From NCBI GenBank assembly GCA_900766055.1, contig CAAFTZ010000060.1, positions 1 to 17,949 of the forward strand: 17,949 bases of DNA, in the 5' to 3' direction. The translations under genes were made by a program, and so were the position numbers. The DNA is from an uncultured Parasutterella sp. GTDB lineage: Bacteria; Pseudomonadota; Gammaproteobacteria; Burkholderiales; Burkholderiaceae_F. Of this stretch, positions 1 to 6,856 are shown piece after piece (the first letter of the stretch is position 1; every line of letters begins with the position of its first letter). The notes under the pieces are model-generated. The model had not been told where the DNA came from. It did not search any database and worked only from the letters and a program-made list of their open reading frames with translations.

Positions 1-45
1 ACCGCCATCATTGAGAGATATATCAAAAATCAACGGCCGAATTAA
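1..45 (+). CDS. C-terminal end of a probable IS200/IS605 transposase (TnpA), partial
   Basis: Reading frame 1 is open from the window edge and ends at a TAA at 43-45. It gives the 14-residue tail TAIIERYIKNQRPN. Many IS200/IS605 TnpA (Y1 HUH transposase) proteins end with a helix of the form 'I-x-x-Y-I-x-N-Q', which this tail resembles. Hairpins typical of the end of such elements follow directly. Only the tail is visible, so neither the catalytic HUH motif nor the tyrosine can be checked. An unrelated protein with a similar tail remains possible. Confidence 0.42.
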   Translation, partial: TAIIERYIKNQRPN

Positions 46-56
46 CATTCGGCCGT
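33..56. repeat. 9-bp perfect inverted repeat over the stop codon of the TnpA-like frame
   Basis: ACGGCCGAA (33-41) and TTCGGCCGT (48-56) form a perfect 9-bp stem with a 6-nt loop that contains the TAA stop. No T-run follows on either strand, so it is not a classic intrinsic terminator. It may belong to the structured end of the insertion element or stop transcription leaving the transposase gene. Confidence 0.6.
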
Positions 57-66
57 CCGCTATCCA

Positions 67-88
67 TCCCCGCGCTTACGCACGGGGA
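67..88. mobile_element. Hairpin resembling an IS200/IS605 right-end subterminal palindrome
   Basis: CCCCGCGC (68-75), loop TTAC, GCACGGGG (80-87) forms an imperfect hairpin with one C-A mismatch; T67 and A88 extend it. Subterminal hairpins with C-rich then G-rich arms and a short T/A-rich loop are characteristic of IS200/IS605 ends, where TnpA binds them as single-stranded DNA. It lies 22 nt past the stop of the TnpA-like frame, as expected for such an end. The exact element boundary cannot be fixed without the other end or an empty site. The sequence also looks like a single type I-E CRISPR repeat, but it is not repeated. Confidence 0.4.
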
Positions 89-186
89 ATTCCGCGAAAC
101 TCGTTAAATGGGGTTGGCACATTGAGCAACTTTCTATTGCAGAGTTTTTCAAAGCATCTCGCAAAACCATATTGAACGGAAAGCAC

Positions 187-220
187 AAAGAACCGAAGCC
201 TCGTGAGAGGCTCGGTTCTT
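187..220 (-). terminator. Intrinsic terminator after the formate dehydrogenase operon
   Basis: AAGAACCG-A-AGCCTC (188-202) pairs with GAGGCTCGGTTCTT (207-220) around a 4-nt loop, giving a 14-bp stem with one bulged A. On the minus strand the stem ends in ...GGTTCTTTGTG, a short U-rich tail. It lies 16 nt past the stop of the last operon gene, where a terminator is expected. Confidence 0.7.
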
Positions 221-235
221 ATCTCAAATCATGCC

Positions 236-1156
236 CTAAATCTTCTTGGTAATTCCGATGAGCCAATAGCGCTCGAATACGCCGGTAAGCAGGACTAAAG
301 CCCCCGCAGCGCACATTCCGTATACGCCGAAGAACGCTAAAACGGCAGCAAGCAGACCGCCGATTAAGTAAACCCAGACGCGCAGCAGCGTGTTCTCGCC
401 GGAATAAACTTTCCTAGCTCTTTCTGCGGTTTCCATCCAAAGGAGGCTAAAGGCAACCGTCCTTGCGACTTCAAGAATGATGAAAGGCAGAAGCAGGTAG
501 GCGCATGCATCCCAAAAGCCTAAGCAGGCAGCCATAATCGCATAGAGTCCGCAGCCCATCAGAAGGGCATCCGATACCATAAAAGAAGTCAGCCAGCGGG
601 CTTTCTTTACGCCCGGCTGAGAGGTGCAGCTAAAAGCTACGCCTTTGTAGCAAATGACTACGACGGCACCGATAAACGCCAGCACGGTAAAGAGCCGCAT
701 CAGGATATCGAGCCAAGCGATGTAGGGCGCTAAAAAGTCATTCGTTGCGACGGAGTAAACCGACAGCCAGTAAATGCCGACTGCACATCCTAGGCAGGTC
801 GCATAACAAGCCAGGCCCCAAACACCCACGGAAAGCGGAGAAGTAAAATGCAGCACGCGCATCGCGTGGATGAATCGAGGCGGATCTCCTAAATCAAAGA
901 CCAGGAGCACAAGGTCAACAATGACGATTAAGAGAGCCAGTGTCAAAGCAAAGGGCAGAAGCGCGGCAAAGAGCGGAGGGCCGGAAAACCAAGCAATACC
1001 GGTTAGGACCATAAAGCCCGCGGTTAAGTTATTGAAAAACGCATCCCAGACAATAATATTTGCCCAGTCGGGACGGTGCGTAATGTCATGTCCTTGATAC
1101 AGAGAAGGATGGCCTTCAGCCCAAGGTTTAGGATTATTCATGTCAGTCATGTTCAT
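236..1156 (-). CDS. NrfD/PsrC-type membrane subunit of formate dehydrogenase (quinone-reactive anchor)
   Basis: A 306-residue hydrophobic protein with about eight predicted membrane segments. The stretch FDLGDPPRF...SPLSVGVW (about residues 89-113) is the hallmark of the NrfD/PsrC/DmsC family, membrane subunits that pass electrons between an Fe-S partner and quinone without haem. It is the last gene of the operon, 10 nt after the Fe-S subunit gene. The start at 1156 is well placed: AAGGAG lies 6 nt upstream and overlaps the TAA stop of the preceding gene, which suggests translational coupling. In E. coli FDH-N this position is held by the cytochrome b FdnI; the present protein is not FdnI-like. 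I infer that it reduces menaquinone or ubiquinone with electrons from formate. Other NrfD-family roles cannot be excluded on sequence alone. Confidence 0.85.
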   Translation of the reverse strand: MNMTDMNNPKPWAEGHPSLYQGHDITHRPDWANIIVWDAFFNNLTAGFMVLTGIAWFSGPPLFAALLPFALTLALLIVIVDLVLLVFDLGDPPRFIHAMRVLHFTSPLSVGVWGLACYATCLGCAVGIYWLSVYSVATNDFLAPYIAWLDILMRLFTVLAFIGAVVVICYKGVAFSCTSQPGVKKARWLTSFMVSDALLMGCGLYAIMAACLGFWDACAYLLLPFIILEVARTVAFSLLWMETAERARKVYSGENTLLRVWVYLIGGLLAAVLAFFGVYGMCAAGALVLLTGVFERYWLIGITKKI

Positions 1157-1166
1157 CTTTTTCTCC

Positions 1167-2099
1167 TTAGACTAAACAAGCCGCAACAGCTGCTGCACAA
1201 AGAATGAGCGTTGCTGCGCCTCGCAGGTAATCGCCTGCCATGTATTTCGTCGGCGTAACCGGGTCCGAGGGCAGACCGTAAACTTCGGGCTTATCCATCA
1301 AAAGATAGAAGGAATTCAAGCTGTCGTAGTTTTCAAACGGATCCACACCGTAGAGCTGAGCTTCCGGATGGCCGTGTGTGATCAGATAATTGACACGGTC
1401 GCGTGCCTCGCGAACCATCAGCTCTCTCGGACCGAACTGAATGGCCCCGGTTGTACAAGCCTCCTGGCAGGCCGGACGAAGTCCGTCTTTCAAGCGGTCG
1501 TAGCACTCGGCGCACTTCATGGAGTGGCCGGTCTTCGGACTGATTTCCGGTACTCCGAAGGGGCAGGCTGCAACACACATGCCGCAGCCCATACAAATAT
1601 CGGTCTGATAGTAAACTCCGCCGAATTCATTCCGAACAATCGCACCGGTAGGACAAGCCTCATGGCACGGGGAAATGCGGCAGTGTTTGCATTGGTCGCT
1701 CATGAACAGCCATTTACCGGCTTTCGGTTCTTTGAGCAGCGCATCAATGGTTTGTGGAGCCGGACGATCCACGGCGTTCTTTTCCGGGAAACGTTCAATG
1801 AACTTCACATGACGCCAGTTGTTGGCAGAAAGATCGCCGGTGTTGTCGTAGCTGTCGCCGGACCAATGGTAGGGATCGGATTCCAGCTGGTTCCATTGCT
1901 TGCAGGCAACTTCGCACGCTTTGCAGCCGGTACAGATTGAGGTGTCGGTGAAGAAAGCGAGTTCCTGGCACTTCGGAAGCGGATCATCGCGATCACACAG
2001 ACTGTAAACCGGATCGATCTTGTGATTCTTTTCAGGTTGGTTGGGTGCGTATCTCTTCTTTACGACATCAAAAATGTTTTTGGAATTGATGGATGCCAT
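1167..2099 (-). CDS. Formate dehydrogenase iron-sulfur (beta) subunit, FdnH-like
   Basis: A 310-residue ferredoxin-type electron-transfer subunit. Four 4Fe-4S binding Cys clusters are visible: CTGCKACEVAC, CKHCRISPCHEACP, CMGCGMCVAACP and CAECYDRLKDGLRPACQEAC. The order and spacing match FdnH/FdoH/HybA-type subunits. The last ~22 residues are hydrophobic (LRGAATLILCAAAVAACLV) and look like a single C-terminal membrane anchor, as in E. coli FdnH but without its hydrophilic tail. I placed the start at the ATG at 2099 because GGAGGGGAGG lies just upstream; an in-frame ATG 11 codons earlier lacks this support and overlaps the previous gene. The gene starts 2 nt after the catalytic subunit's stop. 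It should relay electrons from the molybdenum/tungsten subunit to the NrfD-type membrane subunit. Confidence 0.92.
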   Translation of the reverse strand: MASINSKNIFDVVKKRYAPNQPEKNHKIDPVYSLCDRDDPLPKCQELAFFTDTSICTGCKACEVACKQWNQLESDPYHWSGDSYDNTGDLSANNWRHVKFIERFPEKNAVDRPAPQTIDALLKEPKAGKWLFMSDQCKHCRISPCHEACPTGAIVRNEFGGVYYQTDICMGCGMCVAACPFGVPEISPKTGHSMKCAECYDRLKDGLRPACQEACTTGAIQFGPRELMVREARDRVNYLITHGHPEAQLYGVDPFENYDSLNSFYLLMDKPEVYGLPSDPVTPTKYMAGDYLRGAATLILCAAAVAACLV

Positions 2100-2101
2100 G
2101 A

Positions 2102-5100
2102 TTAATTCCTCCCCTCCGGTTGTGCTGCCCAAGGCGTATCAGGAATTGGTTCGGACATTCCGGCCGGATATTCCACCGGGTACTCATTGAATTTTTCAAC
2201 CTTGCTCATATCCGGTTTATCAATCTTCACAACAAAGCTCTTGGAGCTCGGGATTAAACCGTCTCCGGCCATGTCTGCCGGACTTAAGTCGTTGGTAATC
2301 GGGTCGCAGACAATGCCCTTGTAGCCGGAGCAGACAAAGCGTCCGGCGATGCTTGCCTGTCGGCCTTCAATGACGCCGATTCTCAAGCGCGGTGTCACAA
2401 GCGCTCTAACCTGAATCTCGTTTCTCGGGCTTTTGACGGATACGTAGCCGCCGGTGGTTACGCCGATGCTTTCAGCCAATTCCGGCGAAATCTCAATGAA
2501 GGACCGCGGCTGCAGACCCACAAGCCAAGGAATGGTTCTCGTCATGGAGCCGGACATCCAGTGTTCGACCATATGGTAAGTCGTCATCACGGTCGGGAAG
2601 TTCGGATCTCCGGGTTCCGTGACTTTGTTCATCGGATCGTCAATGATCGTGACATCTGGAACTCGGCTCGTACTCCAAAGCGTATTGGTGTACGGAGATT
2701 CAACGGATTCATAGAAGACCGGGAAGGGACCTTCTTTAATGCCGTAGGGCACGAAGAGCCAAGCTTTGCCGTCGGAGTGCGCACCGAATGCTGCGGTTCC
2801 GTCTAAAGCGGCTCCGCCTTTAGCATCAGGTGCAGGGCGATAGCTAGGCGGTTTGGTGGCGTCAAACTGCGGTTTGTCGTAACCGGCCCATTTCTGTTCG
2901 ATTTCATCCCACCAGACGAGCTTCTTTCTCTCCGACCAAGGTTTGCCGTCAGGAGCGGCAGAGCAGCGGTTATAGAGAATGCGGGAGTTGGTCGGCCATG
3001 CGAAACGATAGGTCAGGTCAAGTTCATGGTCGACTGTTCCGCCGTCGCGCCTCTTGGTTAAGTTCTCTCCGGCTTCATTGATAAAGCCGGCAAGCAGGCG
3101 GCAGCCGCAGGCTGTGGTTCCGTCGCTCTTTAATTCACCGGAGCCTTGGATCGGCTTGCCGGTGACCATATCAAATCCGTTCATTTCATAGGCAACGGCA
3201 TCGAGATCGCAGTCGCCCTTAATCGGAGGCAGGCCCATCTCGTTTTGTTTGCCCTGAGGCATGTCATAAGACCATGTCAGGCTGCGAAGACCTTCATCCC
3301 TCGGAAGACCGGAGGCTTCAGCCATGGCTTTGAGTCTCTTGCCTAATTGGTACGTCCACCAGGCGTCGGATCTGCACTCCCCCGGCGCTTCCTTGATACG
3401 GTCATGCCACTGCATCAGACGTTCCGTATTGCTGACGGAGCCGTCTTTTTCTAAGCAGGAGTTTGTCGGAAGGTAGAAGACTTCCGTTTGAACTTCAGAA
3501 GGTTTGGGGCCGTTCGGATCGGCATACCAAACGGAAGCTGTTTCGTTTTCAAATAAGTCGCAGACCACGAGCCACTTCAGGTTGCGTATGGCAGTACGTC
3601 CCCAGCCTGTATTCGGGTTGGTCACGGCAATGTTTTGGCCGAATACCAATAAGCCGTCGACTTCACCTTTCTTGGCACGCTCGATCGTGACAGTCAGAGA
3701 TTCGTTTCCGCCGAGTTTCGGAAGCCATTGGAAACCGTACTCGTTTTCTTTCATGGCATAGTCGCCGTACCAAGCTTTCAGTAGGCTGACCATGTAGTTC
3801 GGAAGCGAAGCCCAGGAACCGCGTTCGGTTTCGAGTTTCCACATGCCGTCCGTCTTATTTCTCGCGCCGCTGAAGCCGTGGCCGTTTGCGAGGTAATCCT
3901 TCAGCGTGGCATTGCCTTTCGCAACTTTCGGCAGCGGAATGTAATTCGGCAGATCGGCAAATAGTGTCGGAATATCGGTAGCGCCTTGAACGTTAGAGTG
4001 TCCGCGAAGGGCAAGAATGCCTCCGCCGGGGCGTCCGATGTTGCCGAGCAGCGTTTGAAGAATGGCGCAGGTTCTGATGATCTGGGAGCCGGCCGAATGC
4101 TGAGTAAAGCCTGTGGCGTAGCAGAACGCCGAGGTTCTGTCCGGTCCGGAGTTTTGGGCTAAAAGTTCGGCGATTTTAACAATGTCGCAGGGGCGGCAGC
4201 CGCAAATATTGGCGGAAGCTTCAGGCGTGTATTTCTCGACCTGTTTTTTAAGCAGCTGGAAGACGCAGTGGGGATCCTGCAGCGTCGGATCAGTCTTCGG
4301 GGCACCGCGAGATCCGTCGGGATTCATTTCATACTCATAATCCCAAGAATCCGGTTCTTTGCTGTAGGAGCGGGTTGCCGGATCCCAGCCGTTGAATAAA
4401 CCGGAGACATCATCAAAGTTGAATTTCGGATTGATGATCGTCGAAGCGTTGGTGTAGGCCAACACATATTCTTTGAACCACAACCCCTTTTCCAGAATGT
4501 AGCGGATTACCGCAGAAAGGAAAGCAATGTCCGTTTCCGGACGAATGTGCACATGATGATCGCAAGCCGCACTCGTACGCGTGTAGCGGGGATCCACGTG
4601 GATGGTCACAGCGCCTTTCTTTTTAGCCTGCATCGGCCAATAGAAGGCGCAGGGATGGGCTTCAGCCATGTTAGAGCCCATGATCAGGATGCAGTCGCTG
4701 TTGAGAAGATCACGAGGCGGGTTGGTGCAGGCACCGAAGCCGAACGTCGGGCTTAAGGCCGCAACAGTCGTCGAGTGGCAGTAACGAGCGGAGTTTTCTA
4801 CCGGAAGAATACCTAAACCGCCGGTGAAAAGTTTTCTAAAGAGATAACACTCTTCGTTGTCGTTTGCCGATCCGCCGATAAAGCCGATATTGGCGCAGTT
4901 ATTGACGGTGATGCCGGTTGCAGGATCTTTCTCGATAAAGCCTTTATTTCTTGTGTCCCAAATACGTTTGGCTACCGTATCCAGCATCCAGTCTAAGGAG
5001 ACCTCTTCCCAATGATCCGAGCCGGGCGCACGGTACATCGGTTTTACCTTTCGGTAGGGGTTGTCGTTTAAGGCATACGTGGAAGAGCCCTTGGGGCAAA

Positions 5101-5287
5101 GTCTTCCTTCGTTGACAGCACTTCTGGGGTCACCCTCAACGTCAATTAATTTCCCGTCCTTAAAAAATCCTAACTGGGAGCATCCGACTGCACAGAATTG
5201 GCAAACGGAACTTCCGACCTTTGCGCCGCGAAGACGTGTACAACGAAAAGTCGTCCTGGGGCTATAGACGTCTGTGATCGAGCTCAT
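2102..5287 (-). CDS. Formate dehydrogenase catalytic (alpha) subunit, FdnG-like, Cys type
   Basis: A 1061-residue molybdopterin oxidoreductase of the DMSO-reductase family, close to E. coli FdnG in length and motifs. Residues 29-64 hold the 4Fe-4S site (C29, C32, C36, C64; CQFCAVGC and LCPKG). The metal ligand position is C170-H171 in SARYCHSTTVAALSPTFG; E. coli FdnG has selenocysteine here, encoded by TGA, whereas this gene has TGC. RGHSNVQG near residue 428 is the formate dehydrogenase signature. The C-terminal ~150 residues look like the molydopterin-dinucleotide binding domain. It oxidises formate to CO2 and passes electrons to the beta subunit. The start at 5287 is supported by GGAGG 5 nt upstream and an in-frame TAA further up. 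There is no twin-arginine signal peptide, which FdnG-type enzymes normally carry, so the side of the membrane is uncertain. Confidence 0.93.
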   Translation of the reverse strand: MSSITDVYSPRTTFRCTRLRGAKVGSSVCQFCAVGCSQLGFFKDGKLIDVEGDPRSAVNEGRLCPKGSSTYALNDNPYRKVKPMYRAPGSDHWEEVSLDWMLDTVAKRIWDTRNKGFIEKDPATGITVNNCANIGFIGGSANDNEECYLFRKLFTGGLGILPVENSARYCHSTTVAALSPTFGFGACTNPPRDLLNSDCILIMGSNMAEAHPCAFYWPMQAKKKGAVTIHVDPRYTRTSAACDHHVHIRPETDIAFLSAVIRYILEKGLWFKEYVLAYTNASTIINPKFNFDDVSGLFNGWDPATRSYSKEPDSWDYEYEMNPDGSRGAPKTDPTLQDPHCVFQLLKKQVEKYTPEASANICGCRPCDIVKIAELLAQNSGPDRTSAFCYATGFTQHSAGSQIIRTCAILQTLLGNIGRPGGGILALRGHSNVQGATDIPTLFADLPNYIPLPKVAKGNATLKDYLANGHGFSGARNKTDGMWKLETERGSWASLPNYMVSLLKAWYGDYAMKENEYGFQWLPKLGGNESLTVTIERAKKGEVDGLLVFGQNIAVTNPNTGWGRTAIRNLKWLVVCDLFENETASVWYADPNGPKPSEVQTEVFYLPTNSCLEKDGSVSNTERLMQWHDRIKEAPGECRSDAWWTYQLGKRLKAMAEASGLPRDEGLRSLTWSYDMPQGKQNEMGLPPIKGDCDLDAVAYEMNGFDMVTGKPIQGSGELKSDGTTACGCRLLAGFINEAGENLTKRRDGGTVDHELDLTYRFAWPTNSRILYNRCSAAPDGKPWSERKKLVWWDEIEQKWAGYDKPQFDATKPPSYRPAPDAKGGAALDGTAAFGAHSDGKAWLFVPYGIKEGPFPVFYESVESPYTNTLWSTSRVPDVTIIDDPMNKVTEPGDPNFPTVMTTYHMVEHWMSGSMTRTIPWLVGLQPRSFIEISPELAESIGVTTGGYVSVKSPRNEIQVRALVTPRLRIGVIEGRQASIAGRFVCSGYKGIVCDPITNDLSPADMAGDGLIPSSKSFVVKIDKPDMSKVEKFNEYPVEYPAGMSEPIPDTPWAAQPEGRN

Positions 5288-5509
5288 GTATCCTCCGATT
5301 ATCGTTATCTCCCATTATTGGTTCGTAATATGGAGGAATGAGCTTCGACCCACCCGATTCGAGTTTTTTTAGAAGACCAATAGCACTGAATTGGTTTGGA
5401 TGGAAATTATTTTTAGTTATTGTTAATTGTTTGTCTCAACTGATTATTTTTTTTGGAATCCATGCTGTTAGGCATTCGGCCTGCAAAGCAGGCCGAAGGT
5501 GTAAGAATA
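5288..5509. promoter_or_regulatory. Leader of the formate dehydrogenase operon with an inverted repeat near the porin end
   Basis: A 222-nt gap between the porin stop and the fdh operon start. Its central part (about 5365-5460) is AT-rich and should hold the minus-strand operon promoter, but I see no convincing -35/-10 pair. TTCGGCCTGC (5475-5484) and GCAGGCCGAA (5488-5497) form a perfect 10-bp hairpin with an AAA loop, 13 nt past the porin stop. It lacks a U-tract on both strands, so it may stabilise or imperfectly terminate porin mRNA. No FNR-type site was recognised. Confidence 0.45.
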
Positions 5510-6664
5510 TTAGAAAAAGTGTGTGAGACCGATGGCTTCCTCTGTTACGAATGCTCTCGATTTTTTTGGTCCGTCATACTTCTGAGTCGCATACGCCGAA
5601 TTCACTAAGAAGTAAATATTGGTTCGCTTGGTGAACGGGTATGCATAACCAAGCGATAGGCCGGAAAGGGTGCTCTTGCTGTATGGATAGGCGGAAGCTG
5701 ACCGCGTCTTGTTATATCCGGCTGCAATCATGGCGAGGCCGCCCCAAATTTGGTATTCCGCACCGCCTACCACTGCGAATCCGTTAAGGTAGGTTTTGGC
5801 CCAGAGCTTGTTGTAGGTAAAGAGCCATGCACTGGTTCCATGCCAGAAGACCTGTGCACCGCCGTAAATTTTGAGTCGGTCATATTTGACGGAACCGCCG
5901 AAGGTAACGGAATAAGAGCTTTTAGGTTTTTCACCGGTGGTCTTTTTGGCGTAGGTGAGGTGATCAGCACCTAAATTGAAATCAACTTTCCCGTTGTTGT
6001 ACTGAAAGCCTGTTGCGTAATAGTGACCGGTTGTCCTTTTTCCTTCCTCTCCGTGCTGAACCCCGGCAGTGTCCGGATCTATGTCTTCTAAGGCATCGAC
6101 GTCTCTCGAGTATTGCAGAAGAAAGCGTGTATCTCCGATTTTTGGAGAGCGATAAGACACCGAGTTATCAACTCGTTGAAAGTTGAACATATAGCTCAGA
6201 GAGGTAACGGCAAATTGCCCGCATGAGGATCCGAAAGGAGTGTACCAAGCAGCAACTGCCATTGGGCCGGCTGCACTTGTAATGGCTCCAATGCGGCCTA
6301 GGTACAATTCACCGAACGGTCCCATCACATTCAGCGTGGATTCCCGTCCGAATAATCTGTTCATGGTTTGTCCGCCGTCGTCATCTCTAAAACCGGAATC
6401 CAGCATGAACCCCACTGAGTACCCGTTGCCTAAATCCTCGGTCCCTTTGATGCCCCAGCGTGCCCCGCGGTAAACGCCGGAACGAAGTTCAGTAACGTTT
6501 TTGACCGTCTTTTTGCCTTTGTCATTTTTCTTTTGATAGGTGTGAACGACACCGTCATCAACAACGCCGAATAAGGTGATTTGGCTTTTGGCATGGGCTT
6601 GTCCGGTTATGAAGCAAGGTATTGCAAGAGCGGCTGTCAGTGCAGCGAATTTGAGGCCGTGCAT
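5510..6664 (-). CDS. Outer-membrane general porin (Burkholderiales Gram-negative porin type)
   Basis: A 384-residue protein with a clear Sec signal peptide (cleavage likely after residue 25, GQAHA|KSQ), followed by SQITLFGVVDDGV, the usual first beta strand of betaproteobacterial 16-stranded trimeric porins. The fragment SRWGIKG-like ARWGIKGTEDLGNG near residues 67-80 and the RLFGRESTLNVMGPFGELYLGR stretch (split motifs RLFGRES and GELYLGR) are typical of the family. The protein ends in phenylalanine (THFF), the standard signal for outer-membrane assembly. GAGGAG lies about 8 nt before the ATG. It should form a diffusion pore for small hydrophilic solutes. It is a single gene between two operons with its own leader; a link to the neighbouring respiratory genes is possible but not shown. 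Confidence 0.9.
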   Translation of the reverse strand: MHGLKFAALTAALAIPCFITGQAHAKSQITLFGVVDDGVVHTYQKKNDKGKKTVKNVTELRSGVYRGARWGIKGTEDLGNGYSVGFMLDSGFRDDDGGQTMNRLFGRESTLNVMGPFGELYLGRIGAITSAAGPMAVAAWYTPFGSSCGQFAVTSLSYMFNFQRVDNSVSYRSPKIGDTRFLLQYSRDVDALEDIDPDTAGVQHGEEGKRTTGHYYATGFQYNNGKVDFNLGADHLTYAKKTTGEKPKSSYSVTFGGSVKYDRLKIYGGAQVFWHGTSAWLFTYNKLWAKTYLNGFAVVGGAEYQIWGGLAMIAAGYNKTRSASAYPYSKSTLSGLSLGYAYPFTKRTNIYFLVNSAYATQKYDGPKKSRAFVTEEAIGLTHFF

Positions 6665-6753
6665 AAATGAACTCCTCGGGAAATGGTGGGTAGAAGAAGG
6701 GAAGAGAGACCTAGAGGTTCGTTTTGATAAATGGGGTAATCAGATTCGGATTC

Positions 6754-6769
6754 GTTTCGTGTGCGAAAC
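6754..6769. repeat. Short hairpin upstream of the porin gene
   Basis: GTTTCG (6754-6759), loop TGTG, CGAAAC (6764-6769). It lies in the 192-nt gap between the flavoprotein stop and the porin start, on the promoter side of the porin. It could be an operator or a 5' leader hairpin; nothing more can be said. Confidence 0.35.
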
Positions 6770-6786
6770 CTCAGAAAATTTTGTAT

Positions 6787-6834
6787 AAAAAACCCGCTTC
6801 CCCTGGTTAGGTGAGAGTTAAGGAGAAGCGGGCT
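6787..6834 (-). terminator. Intrinsic terminator after the exported FAD reductase gene
   Basis: On the minus strand GCCCGCTTCTCC pairs with GGGGAAGCGGGT (arms at 6822-6833 and 6793-6803) and is followed immediately by TTTTTT (6787-6792). This is a classic rho-independent terminator. It lies about 23 nt past the stop at 6857 and separates the reductase unit from the porin gene. Confidence 0.88.
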
Positions 6835-6856
6835 TATGAGTGCTCAGATGTAATGC

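Noticed and set aside
64..95. Single copy resembling a type I-E CRISPR repeat (CCCCGCGC...GCACGGGG)
   Set aside because: No second copy or regular spacer is present on either side in the window; its position after a TnpA-like tail fits an IS200/IS605 end better.
91..251. Plus-strand open frame reading ...KWGWHIEQLSIAEFF... through to a TAA
   Set aside because: It has no convincing start or ribosome site and runs through the operon terminator and into the antisense of the membrane subunit gene; no family recognised.
1368..1940. 190-codon plus-strand frame
   Set aside because: Lies entirely antisense to the Fe-S subunit gene, whose Cys motifs are unmistakable; no motif of its own.
4776..4781. 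Possible selenocysteine codon in the formate dehydrogenase
   Set aside because: The ligand codon is TGC (Cys170), not TGA, so no selenocysteine insertion is needed.
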